Positions 16,367 to 23,749 of a stretch of DNA of 33,212 nucleotides are shown in pieces (positions within the stretch are counted from its first letter, which is position 1; every line of letters starts with the position of its first letter). This DNA is from Fischerella muscicola PCC 7414 (GTDB lineage Bacteria > Cyanobacteriota > Cyanobacteriia > Cyanobacteriales > Nostocaceae). A program made the position numbers and the translations under genes. Under the pieces are notes generated by a model. It was given only the letters and a program-made list of their open reading frames with translations, was not told the origin of the DNA and searched no databases. The stretch lies in NCBI RefSeq assembly GCF_000317205.1, contig NZ_AJLK01000188.1, forward strand, positions 1 through 33,212, given 5' to 3'.

Positions 16367-18235
16367 ATGGTGGTTAAACTTTCAAAATATTCAGGAATAG
16401 CGCGTCCTGACCGCAAAAGTTTGAGGGCAGCCTTACCAGGAATAGTGCGGATTTTGCGGCGATTTTCACCCCAAATCCGCCAACAGAAAAACCTGCTGAT
16501 AGTATCCTTTGTGGCGCTGATCGCAGAAATTTTCTTACACCTACTAGAACCCTGGCCGCTAAAATTTATTTTTGACTATATCCTTTTACCTGGTTTTAAG
16601 ACTAAGCCCTTAGGTATTCCTTTTCTTGATGAACTCAGTCCTTTTACCTTACTTACTACCTTAACTTTAGCGCTAGTTGCGATCGCTGCTCTGCGTGCTA
16701 CTGCTGCTTACTTCAGTGTTGTGGGTATGTCCTTGGCAGCAACCAACATCCTCACAGAAATTCGCGCTGATCTCTACAGTCACTTGCAACGGCTTTCTCT
16801 ATCTTTTCACCACAAAGCCAAAAGTGGTGACCTCATTACTCGCGTTACCTCTGATATTGACCGACTACGGGAAGTGACTGTCATGGCTGTCATGCCCCTA
16901 CTTGCTCATTCTTTAACTCTAGTCGGTATGATCGCGGTCATGTTCTGGCTGCATTGGGAACTAGCACTCATTGCTATTGCTGTATTTCCCCTATTTTTAT
17001 TTTCCACGATGCGCCTGACAAAACGTATCCGCCAGGTGGTACGCCAACAACGCCAACGCGAAGGAGCAATGGCAGCAACCGCAGCCGAATCTATCGGTGC
17101 CATCAAAATTGTGCAGGCGCTTTCTCTGCAAGATATGTTGGAGAATACTTTTTTCAGCCACAACCGCCAAAGTTTAAAAGACAGTGCCAAAGCCCAAAGA
17201 CTAGCAGCAGGTTTAGAACGAATGGTGGAATTGTTGGTGGGGGTTTCCATTGCTTTGGTATTATGGCGAGGAGTGCAGTTAGTATTAAGACAATCCCTTA
17301 CCCCTGGGGATTTGTTAGTATTTGTCAACTATCTCCGCATCGCCTTTAAACCGATGCGCCAGCTTGCCAAGTACACTGGGCAAATTGCCAAAGCTACCGC
17401 TTCCGGCGAACGTATCTTGGATGTGTTAGACATCGTACCTGATATTCGTGATGCCCGTGGGGCAATTGACGCGCCACCTTTTAAGGGAACTGTGCAGTTT
17501 CAAAATGTTTCCTTCGCCTACGAACAAAATCAAAGTATATTAAAAGACATAAAATTTGTAGTATATCCTGGTCAACACGTAGCTTTAGTCGGGCCTTCTG
17601 GCGGAGGCAAATCTACCTTAGTTAGTCTATTGTTACGCCTCTACGACCCCTTAGAAGGTCAGATTTTAATTGATGGACATGATATCAGAGAATACAAACT
17701 GCATTCTCTACGGCAGCAAATCAGTGTCGTGTTACAAGATAGTATTCTCTTTGCAGCTAGTGTAAAAGATAACATCGCCTACGGTTGTTTACAAGCCTCC
17801 GACCAGGAGATAGAACAAGCTGCTCGTTTGGCAAATGCCCACAATTTTATTATGGCCTTGCCCCAAGGTTACGATACCATCTTGGGCGAACGGGGGGCGA
17901 CTCTTTCTGGTGGACAAAGACAAAGAATTGCGATCGCGCGTGCAGCAGTACGTCAAGCTCCCATTGTCATTTTAGATGAGCCAACTACAGGTTTAGACCA
18001 AGAAAACGAACACGCTGTGAATGAAGCACTAGAGCGTTTGACCAAAGGACGCACCACTTTTTTAATTTCCCATAATCTGAAACCAGTTGTACAAGCTGAT
18101 TTAATTCTTTACATCGAAGGCGGAAAAATTTTAGAAAAGGGTACTCATATAGAATTGATGCGTTTAGGTGGACGCTATGCAGCTATGTATACTCTCCAGT
18201 CTAACGAGGGTAATGGCTTGATGGCTATGCGATGA
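16367..18235 (+). CDS. ABC exporter, fused permease and ATPase
   Basis: A 622-residue half-transporter of the MsbA/multidrug type. The N-terminal TM domain (about residues 35-320) starts with LLIVSFVALIAEIFLHLLEP and includes the coupling segment SFHHKAKSGDLITRVTSDID. The nucleotide-binding domain has Walker A GPSGGGKS at 409-416 followed by T. It also has the ABC signature LSGGQRQRIAIARA, Walker B IVILDEPTTGLD and the switch His in LISHNL. It should act as a homodimer in the inner membrane. As the last gene of the glycan cluster it is the likely exporter of a glycolipid or glycan intermediate, an inference from context. The ATG at 16367 begins the conserved sequence. Confidence 0.92.
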   Translation: MVVKLSKYSGIARPDRKSLRAALPGIVRILRRFSPQIRQQKNLLIVSFVALIAEIFLHLLEPWPLKFIFDYILLPGFKTKPLGIPFLDELSPFTLLTTLTLALVAIAALRATAAYFSVVGMSLAATNILTEIRADLYSHLQRLSLSFHHKAKSGDLITRVTSDIDRLREVTVMAVMPLLAHSLTLVGMIAVMFWLHWELALIAIAVFPLFLFSTMRLTKRIRQVVRQQRQREGAMAATAAESIGAIKIVQALSLQDMLENTFFSHNRQSLKDSAKAQRLAAGLERMVELLVGVSIALVLWRGVQLVLRQSLTPGDLLVFVNYLRIAFKPMRQLAKYTGQIAKATASGERILDVLDIVPDIRDARGAIDAPPFKGTVQFQNVSFAYEQNQSILKDIKFVVYPGQHVALVGPSGGGKSTLVSLLLRLYDPLEGQILIDGHDIREYKLHSLRQQISVVLQDSILFAASVKDNIAYGCLQASDQEIEQAARLANAHNFIMALPQGYDTILGERGATLSGGQRQRIAIARAAVRQAPIVILDEPTTGLDQENEHAVNEALERLTKGRTTFLISHNLKPVVQADLILYIEGGKILEKGTHIELMRLGGRYAAMYTLQSNEGNGLMAMR

Positions 18236-18771
18236 AAATTACTCTTTATCAGCACAGTTAGGACAACTTTCAACTTTTGCTCTGATTTTTTACCTGAGTT
18301 TACGAAATAGGATTAAAACCATGTGTATTTCATCAATAGTGAAATGGCATGGCTTCGCTCTCTCTGCTGATCTGTGGGGAGGGCTGTTTTTTTGAAGCAG
18401 GAGGCAGAAGGCAAAAACATCAATATCCCAACTGACTTGCAACCCTCTGATACCAATTCCTTTTAAACGTGAAACATATTTGTGTTGTAGAGACGTGCCA
18501 TGGCACGTCTGGTACAGGATTTAAATGTATCATGATTAACGTGAAATGGTATGACTTGTCCGAAGGGCTGATAATACAGAATTCTAGTTGGTTAAAATTC
18601 TGGTCAAGAACCCAAATGCTGTTCGTGCAAAGTATCAAAGTATAATAGTTTATACCACTTCACAACATTCCTGATACAAATTCTCCCCCAAGTCGTCCTC
18701 CTTGTCTTCCTTGTCTTCCTGCTTGCCAAATTTATCAGACTTATACTGAAACGGTATTAGGGGTGTCAACT
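18236..18771. other. Non-coding gap between glycan and protease clusters
   Basis: A 536-bp gap. It contains CAATAGTGAAATGGCATGG-like sequence near 18335 and a small palindrome at 18491-18510. That palindrome sits between ATACCA (about 18451) and TGGTAT (about 18546), as if inserted into a larger imperfect inverted repeat. CTTGTCTTCCTTGTCTTCC follows near 18700. A 72-codon antisense frame here is not gene-like. The promoter of the protease gene should lie in the last 100 bases. Confidence 0.55.
18491..18510. repeat. Perfect 20-bp palindrome AGACGTGCCATGGCACGTCT
   Basis: Perfect self-complementary sequence followed by GGTACAGG. It is the same element as 15146-15165 apart from one base. Confidence 0.75.
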
Positions 18772-19752
18772 ATGAGATTTTACAGACATTTAGCTACTGT
18801 TGTATTAGCAATAGCTACAGTAATAGCGATCGCATTTATTCATACATTTGCTTTTGCACTTCCAGAACACGAGGTCGATGCGATCGCGTCCCAGACTACC
18901 GTATTAATTGCACCAGCCTTACAAGAAGGAGAGATAAAGGCACGCAGGGAGTGGGACCCAGGTTCTGGGGTGGTTGTAGCACGAAAAGGTAAAACTTATT
19001 ACGCACTCACAGCCCTCCATGTTGTGCAAAACAAAGGGTTTTATGGAGTACGCACGAGTGATGGCAAAGTACACTTAGTAGAACATAACGAAGATAATTC
19101 CACGATTCAAGCTTTAGGTAGGGAAGAGGGAGAACTCAGAACAAAAGTTAAGGGTTTTGATTTAGCACTGGTCAAATTTGAGAGTGAACACGACTATCCC
19201 GTTGCTGCTTTGGGAAATTCCGAGAAACTTAGGAGCAAAGATGTATTATATGTTTCTGGTTGGCCCGTACCGCAAAATCAAACTCCTCGCCGAGAACGGG
19301 TTACAGAAGTCACATCATTAAATCAAATTAATTCTCAACCTCATCCTGAAGGCGGCTATAGTTTAGCTTATAACATTCAAACCCGGCAGGGTATGGATGG
19401 CGGCCCAGTATTTAGTCAAGATGGACAAATTGTTGCTATCCACCAAAGCGATCGCTCAAATGAACATGGATATTGTCTTGAGCCAAATCTGAGCGGGAAT
19501 AATAGTTGTGGTCTGCAAATAAATCATATTGTACAAGCGATCGAAGCAGAGGACAGGCGCTTGAGTTTTGATCGCGGCTTGATAGATCCCAAAGTGATTG
19601 CACAGGGAATAGCAAATAAATCAACAGCAGATGTCATTCCCAATGTGTACAAGTTGTTTACCTTTGATTTAGATGCAATGTTGAGAAATAAGCCTTCTTT
19701 AGGATGTGGCAGTTTATTACTAGGAGATAAATGTCCCAACAGGCGTATATAG
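18772..19752 (+). CDS. Secreted trypsin-like pseudoprotease (catalytic Ser replaced by Asp)
   Basis: A 326-residue exported protein with an S1/trypsin fold. The signal peptide is RFYRHLATVVLAIATVIAIA and on to about AFA (residue 27). Catalytic-triad positions are H83 (YALTALHVV) and D130 (GFDLALVKF). The nucleophile position reads GMDGGP in place of GMSGGP, with codon GAT at 19396-19398, so residue 209 is Asp. A peptidase without that Ser should be inactive. The oxyanion-loop glycines are kept, which suggests a binding role or a dominant partner of the two active-looking paralogues downstream. A C-terminal tail of about 70 residues ends in Cys pairs (LGCGSLLLGDKCP). The ATG at 18772 has an AGGGG site 8 bases upstream, which rules out the GTG at 18763. 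Confidence 0.85.
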   Translation: MRFYRHLATVVLAIATVIAIAFIHTFAFALPEHEVDAIASQTTVLIAPALQEGEIKARREWDPGSGVVVARKGKTYYALTALHVVQNKGFYGVRTSDGKVHLVEHNEDNSTIQALGREEGELRTKVKGFDLALVKFESEHDYPVAALGNSEKLRSKDVLYVSGWPVPQNQTPRRERVTEVTSLNQINSQPHPEGGYSLAYNIQTRQGMDGGPVFSQDGQIVAIHQSDRSNEHGYCLEPNLSGNNSCGLQINHIVQAIEAEDRRLSFDRGLIDPKVIAQGIANKSTADVIPNVYKLFTFDLDAMLRNKPSLGCGSLLLGDKCPNRRI

Positions 19753-20013
19753 GGAGTATTCAAGGATAGGTTTTCTAGATTTTGCTTACATTCAGTTTAC
19801 TGTAAGTGGACTTGAACTCTGAGCCATGAAGTTCAGTTCTGGGCGGAATATCTGCTCAGGTGAGACTTGACTTGATTTTATTAAGAAAAATAACAAAAAC
19901 AAATGCTTTTCCGAAAATAAGACTCATCAATCTGGATTTATACTGAAAAATATAATATATATGCATTTTCTTTTAAAAAATCTTATATCTTATATATTTA
20001 CATCAGGTGTGAA

Positions 20014-20595
20014 ATGAACATGAAATTGAGTTTATTTGTCCAAGTCCTGAGTGCAATAGCAATCACACTAAGTTCTACTGCAATTAATGTTCAACCCAGC
20101 TATGCTCAAAAAAGTAAATTTTTCTGTGGTATGAGCAGGGGTAATCCAGCAACCATCGTTAACACCGATAGGGGCAATAAACCAATAATTAGCTGGGTTG
20201 ATACGGCTTTCCCGCCACCTTGGACGCCTTGGCAACGCTGTGAGGCAATATCTGATCGGTTTAATCGATTTTATGAAAACGGTACACTGAAGTTTATCAG
20301 AGCGGGAGAACTTAAGCATCAACCTGTGTTGTGTGTTGCTAGTTATAGTGGTGGGCCTTGTTTGCCTAATGGGGTATTAGTCACTCTTAAACCAGGAACA
20401 AACCCCCAGCTGATTCTATATCGGTTGCTGAATAAATCGGTTGGTGGTGGTGGCAGAATCATTGAACTCACAGACAACAATAACAATGTGATTTCCAATG
20501 TCGATAATGCCTCCTATCTTGATGTCCAAAAGCTGATCGGTGAGGAAAGTGAATTAGGACAATGCCCATCGGGAACACCTATGTGGGAATGTTGA
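20014..20595 (+). CDS. COP23-domain secreted protein
   Basis: A 193-residue exported protein of the COP23 (circadian oscillating polypeptide) family, found in cyanobacteria. The signal peptide is about residues 1-31, ending PSYAQ. The domain shows FFCGMSRGNPATIVNTDRGN and IISWVDTAFPPPWTPWQRC. It continues with EAISDRFNRFYENGTLKFI and PVLCVASYSGGPCLPNGVLV. Six cysteines remain in the mature part, including the GQCPSGTPMWEC end, so disulfides are likely. Function is unknown. It ends only 22 bp before a trypsin-like protease gene, so the two are very likely cotranscribed. The ATG at 20014 was chosen; ATG 20020 is also possible. Confidence 0.85.
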   Translation: MNMKLSLFVQVLSAIAITLSSTAINVQPSYAQKSKFFCGMSRGNPATIVNTDRGNKPIISWVDTAFPPPWTPWQRCEAISDRFNRFYENGTLKFIRAGELKHQPVLCVASYSGGPCLPNGVLVTLKPGTNPQLILYRLLNKSVGGGGRIIELTDNNNNVISNVDNASYLDVQKLIGEESELGQCPSGTPMWEC

Positions 20596-20617
20596 GGAAA
20601 TCGTAAGGTAAACCAAC

Positions 20618-21481
20618 ATGGATTGGCGCTTATTAACTATGGTTGCCTGTATTGGGGGTTTATCAATTTTGTTACCAGTATTAGCACCACTAAGTTCTAA
20701 AGTTATAGTTGAACAACCCTCAAGTCAAGGTTCGACAAAGGAACTACAGCATTTAGCTCAGTCCATTACAGTCAAGATACTTGCGGGAGGCTTTTTAGGT
20801 TCAGGGATTCTGATTAAAGAACAAGGTTCTGTTTATACTGTAGTTACTAATGCCCACGTGCTTATTTCGGGAGATCCTCCCTATAGAATTCAAACGCCCG
20901 ATGGTCATGTGTATAAAGCAAAACTTCCCAATCAAGTACAGAAAGTGGATGCTACTTCTTTGAGGAGCAAAGATTTAGCGATTTTACAGTTTTACAGTCC
21001 TAGTACCAGATATACTGTAGCATCCCTTGGCTCGGCATCAAGTTTGACTGTGGGGAATCAAGTGTTTGCTGCCGGATTTCCATTTAATGTTGAGGGAACC
21101 CAGGATGTAGGTTTTGTTTTCAAAGCAGGTAAGGTTTCCTGGGTTTTAGACAAAGCCTTAGAAGGTGGCTATCGTATCGGATATACCAATGATATTCAAA
21201 AGGGTATGAGTGGGGGGCCCTTACTAAATCAGCAAGGAAAGGTAGTGGCTATTAATGGAATACATGCGGAACCTCTGTGGGGCGAGCCTTATACTTATCA
21301 AGATGGAACCGAGCCAGAAGCATCCCTACGAAAACGAATGAGTAAATATAGCTGGGGTATTCCGATTGAAACGTTTGTGGAATTAGTGTCACCATCTTTG
21401 ATAGATTGTGACTCCAGATTTTCATTCACACAAAAATGCGATCGCAAGCTAGTAGTTTATCGCATTGATGATGAAAGGTAA
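20618..21481 (+). CDS. Secreted trypsin-like serine protease
   Basis: A 287-residue S1-family peptidase with an N-terminal signal or anchor segment (LLTMVACIGGLSILLPVLAP). The triad is complete: H80 in VVTNAHVL, D119 in SKDLAILQF and S198 in KGMSGGPLL. ITVKILAGGFLGSGILI at the start and KYSWGIPIETF at the end are typical of the family. It lacks PDZ or TPR domains. It lies 22 bp after the COP23 gene on the same strand, suggesting a two-gene operon; COP23 could be a substrate, inhibitor or partner (inference). A C-terminal tail carries a Cys pair (IDCDSRFSFTQKCD) similar in position to that of the upstream pseudoprotease. Confidence 0.88.
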   Translation: MDWRLLTMVACIGGLSILLPVLAPLSSKVIVEQPSSQGSTKELQHLAQSITVKILAGGFLGSGILIKEQGSVYTVVTNAHVLISGDPPYRIQTPDGHVYKAKLPNQVQKVDATSLRSKDLAILQFYSPSTRYTVASLGSASSLTVGNQVFAAGFPFNVEGTQDVGFVFKAGKVSWVLDKALEGGYRIGYTNDIQKGMSGGPLLNQQGKVVAINGIHAEPLWGEPYTYQDGTEPEASLRKRMSKYSWGIPIETFVELVSPSLIDCDSRFSFTQKCDRKLVVYRIDDER

Positions 21482-21559
21482 ATTGGCGTTGCATATTTGC
21501 AGGATGATTTTATTTTCTCTGGTAACTATAAAATTATTTCTTGGCGTTTTTGGCGTCTT

Positions 21560-21642
21560 GGTGAGTCCACTTGCCGCTCTTGGCGGTCTCCGTCACGTAG
21601 GCAAGGTGGCGTAGATCAAGGTAAGAGTACCCGGAGGGCGGT
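21560..21642 (-). repeat. Interspersed mosaic repeat, inverted copy
   Basis: Reads GGTGAGTCCAC, GGCGGTCTCCGTCACGTAGG, then AAGGTAAGAGTACCCGGAGG. This is the reverse complement, with differences, of the copy inside the next protease gene (GTCTACGTGACGGAGACCGC) and of the 3' part of the longest copy. Confidence 0.7.
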
Positions 21643-21690
21643 TTATTCTTCATCCCCATTTTATGCAACGCCGGTAAATTTGTTCTTAGT

Positions 21691-21739
21691 GAGGACTTTA
21701 GTCCTCTGAAATTATTTAAAATTTAAGCACTAAAGTGCT
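21691..21739. repeat. Double-hairpin repeat GAGGACTTTAGTCCTC / AGCACTAAAGTGCT
   Basis: Two short perfect hairpins (21691-21706, arms of 7; 21726-21739, arms of 6) are joined by an AT-rich linker containing TTTAAAATTT. This looks like a small palindromic intergenic element, not a terminator, since there is no T run. Confidence 0.6.
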
Positions 21740-21793
21740 GACTACAAACCTTCCCGATTCCCAATCCCCAATCACCTATCCCCCTTTTTAGGT

Positions 21794-23599
21794 ATGAAGT
21801 GTTCTTATGCTCTTCCGGCAGCGCTATTTGGTGTAGCCATTGTATTCATACAGCCTCAAATCACCGTAGCATTATCTCCCAAACAGGTTAGTGATATTGC
21901 TAAACAATTTACCGTTCGCATAGATGGAGAAGGTATTGGCTCAGGGATAATTTTTGAACGCAAGGGGGATAGATATTTTGTTCTCACTAATCGCCATGTT
22001 GTTTATAAAGATGGGAGATACGAAATTCTTGCCCCCGATGGCGATCGCTATCCAGTTTACTATAGCCAAGAATTGCCCGGTTTGGATTTAGCAGTATTAG
22101 AGTTTATCAGTCCAAAAGATTACAGTACTGCCAAGTTTGGTAACTCTGATCAATTAACAGAGGGAATGACTGTTTATGCAGTGGGTTGGGCTAAAATACC
22201 AGGTTTGGATCAACCCACTTACCAGTTTACTAAGGGAGACATTCGCAGTCGTTTGCAAAAACCAGATGAAGGTTATGCCCTAGTTTATGACAACGAGGCA
22301 ATACCAGGAATGAGTGGGGGCCCTTTACTCGATGAAAATGGTTTGGTAGTAGGTATTAATGGGCGAGCCACGGTTCCTGATGGTTCCACAGGAACTGTTT
22401 TGCGATTGGGAATTCCTATCAATATATTTGTAGCTACCAAAGGCAATTTGAGAACGCTAACAATCACCCAACAACCACCAATAACCCTTCGGGTTCGCCA
22501 GTCCCCCTACCCTTACCTTAAGCCACTTCGTGTCTACGTGACGGAGACCGCTTTTTGGGGGGCTGGTCTCACCAACACTCAACAACCACCAACAACAACC
22601 AGCAACCAACAACCAACAACCAACCATCAACAAATAACCACCAACACCCAAAAACAACCAACAACCAACCATCAACAAACAACTACTAAAAAACAACCAA
22701 GTGCCGAAAGTTTGATCAGTTTAGGTGGAGCTAAAGCTCAAAAAGGAGACTATCAAGGAGCTATTGCCGCCTATGAAGAAGCTTTACAGATTAATCCGAG
22801 TCATCCTGATGCTTACTTTCAAAGGGCTGTCGCTTACTACGATCTCAAGAATTATCAAGCAGCATTTGAGGATTTAAACCAAGTAGTTCGCCTAACTCCT
22901 AATAGTCCTGTTGCTTACATGAACCGGGGTTTAACTCAGGATCTCCTCCAAAGAAATCAGGAAGCTCTTAAAGATTACAGTAAAGCTATTAGCCTTAATC
23001 CTAATTATGCAGCAGCTTACTTAAACCGAGGAGCTATCAAAAATGAACTCCAAGACTATCAAGGAGGACTATCTGATTTAAATCAAGCAATTAACCTCAA
23101 AGCTGACTATGCTCTTGCTTACTTAAATCGGGGTGATTCCTACATTGGTCTTAAAGATTATAAAAGAGCGATCGCTGATTTAGAAGAGGCTATTAGACTT
23201 CAACCTAACAATGCTCTTGCTTACTCCAGAAGGGGTTTTGCCTATAGACAACTCCAGGAGTATAAAAAAGCAGCTTTGGATTACAATATGGCGATCGGCA
23301 TCCAACCAGACTTCGCCTCTGCCTATTTTGGTAGGGCTTTTGTCCGTCGCAGACTGCAAGATGATCAAGGCGCCCTTGCCGATTACAGCAAGATAATTAG
23401 TATCACTCCAGAATTTGCAGAAGCTTACTACAATCGTGGTCTGATTTACCGGGATTTAGGAGATAATAAAAAAGCTATTGTAGATTTTCAAAAAGCGGCT
23501 AGCTTATATCAACAACAAGGAAAAAGCGAATATTACCAAGACGCTATTCAAAGAATTAGAGAACTACAAACTAAGAGGTTATTTATAAAGTCAAAATAA
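21794..23599 (+). CDS. Secreted trypsin-like protease with eight TPR repeats
   Basis: A 601-residue exported protein. A signal peptide (about residues 1-26) is followed by an S1 domain (about 30-225) with a full triad: H68 in VLTNRHVV, D98 in GLDLAVLEF, S174 in GMSGGPLL. A repeat-derived linker (about 228-300) is rich in Gln, Thr, Pro and Asn. Eight TPRs fill about 303-590 (units such as AYLNRGDSYIGLKDYKRAIA). Within the linker, codons for PPITLRVRQSPYPYLKPLR and the next 17 residues come from a copy of the interspersed mosaic element, and TNHQQ-type codons from a CAACAAC array, all in frame. The TPR part should bind partner proteins outside the cytoplasm. It is the third protease of the cluster. 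Confidence 0.9.
   Translation: MKCSYALPAALFGVAIVFIQPQITVALSPKQVSDIAKQFTVRIDGEGIGSGIIFERKGDRYFVLTNRHVVYKDGRYEILAPDGDRYPVYYSQELPGLDLAVLEFISPKDYSTAKFGNSDQLTEGMTVYAVGWAKIPGLDQPTYQFTKGDIRSRLQKPDEGYALVYDNEAIPGMSGGPLLDENGLVVGINGRATVPDGSTGTVLRLGIPINIFVATKGNLRTLTITQQPPITLRVRQSPYPYLKPLRVYVTETAFWGAGLTNTQQPPTTTSNQQPTTNHQQITTNTQKQPTTNHQQTTTKKQPSAESLISLGGAKAQKGDYQGAIAAYEEALQINPSHPDAYFQRAVAYYDLKNYQAAFEDLNQVVRLTPNSPVAYMNRGLTQDLLQRNQEALKDYSKAISLNPNYAAAYLNRGAIKNELQDYQGGLSDLNQAINLKADYALAYLNRGDSYIGLKDYKRAIADLEEAIRLQPNNALAYSRRGFAYRQLQEYKKAALDYNMAIGIQPDFASAYFGRAFVRRRLQDDQGALADYSKIISITPEFAEAYYNRGLIYRDLGDNKKAIVDFQKAASLYQQQGKSEYYQDAIQRIRELQTKRLFIKSK
22483..22573 (+). repeat. Interspersed mosaic repeat inserted in frame in a protease gene
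   Basis: From AACCCTTCGGGTT (a 5-bp hairpin) through CCTACCCTTACCTTAAGCC and GTCTACGTGACGGAGACCGC to GGGGGGCTGGTCTCACC. Modules match the copy at 14816-15131 (CCTTACCTTAAGCC; GTGTCTACGTGACGGGAACC; TTTTTGGGGGGCTGG). It has no stop codon in the used frame. A CAACAACCA-type array follows to about 22698. Confidence 0.85.
22574..22698 (+). repeat. CAACAACC/AACCATCAAC array inside the protease linker
   Basis: Tandem A/C-rich units (CAACAACCAACAACCAACC, ATCAACAAAT and so on) encode the Gln/Thr/Asn/Pro linker between the protease and the TPR region. The same units occur in non-coding spacers, for example before the GT2 gene near 15171-15190. Confidence 0.7.
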
Positions 23600-23668
23600 A
23601 ATCACTGTAGAGTGTGTTAGGCGCGTATTTAATATTATTTTTCACGAAAAACATGATTTGAGCTACTA

Positions 23669-23693
23669 ACGCACCGCCCATAACATGGTGCGT
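23669..23693. terminator. Hairpin between convergent genes
   Basis: ACGCACC (23669-23675) and GGTGCGT (23687-23693) form a 7-bp stem with an 11-base loop in the 150-bp spacer between the convergent protease-TPR and kinase genes. ACGCACCCC recurs at about 23709. There is no strong T run, so a role as bidirectional terminator is only plausible. Confidence 0.35.
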
Positions 23694-23749
23694 GATAGCA
23701 AAGCCATAACGCACCCCAATTAAGATTTTCTGTAATTTATATCAAATAA

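Larger units (their letters stand above)
21482..21793. other. Repeat-filled spacer between two protease genes
   Basis: A 312-bp spacer with an inverted copy of the mosaic element (21560-21642), a double-hairpin repeat (21691-21739) and a short C-rich tail before the next start. A 70-codon open frame crossing the mosaic copy (21497-21709) translates repeat DNA and is not accepted as a gene. Confidence 0.65.

Noticed and set aside
18420-18638. 72-codon antisense frame before the protease cluster
   Set aside because: It crosses the palindromic element and repeats, with no family signal or ribosome binding site.
18763-18771. GTG start for the pseudoprotease
   Set aside because: The AGGGG ribosome binding site would overlap this codon; it is correctly spaced for the ATG at 18772.
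21497-21709. 70-codon open frame between two protease genes
   Set aside because: It runs through the inverted mosaic repeat and the double-hairpin element; the translation has no protein-like pattern and no ribosome binding site.
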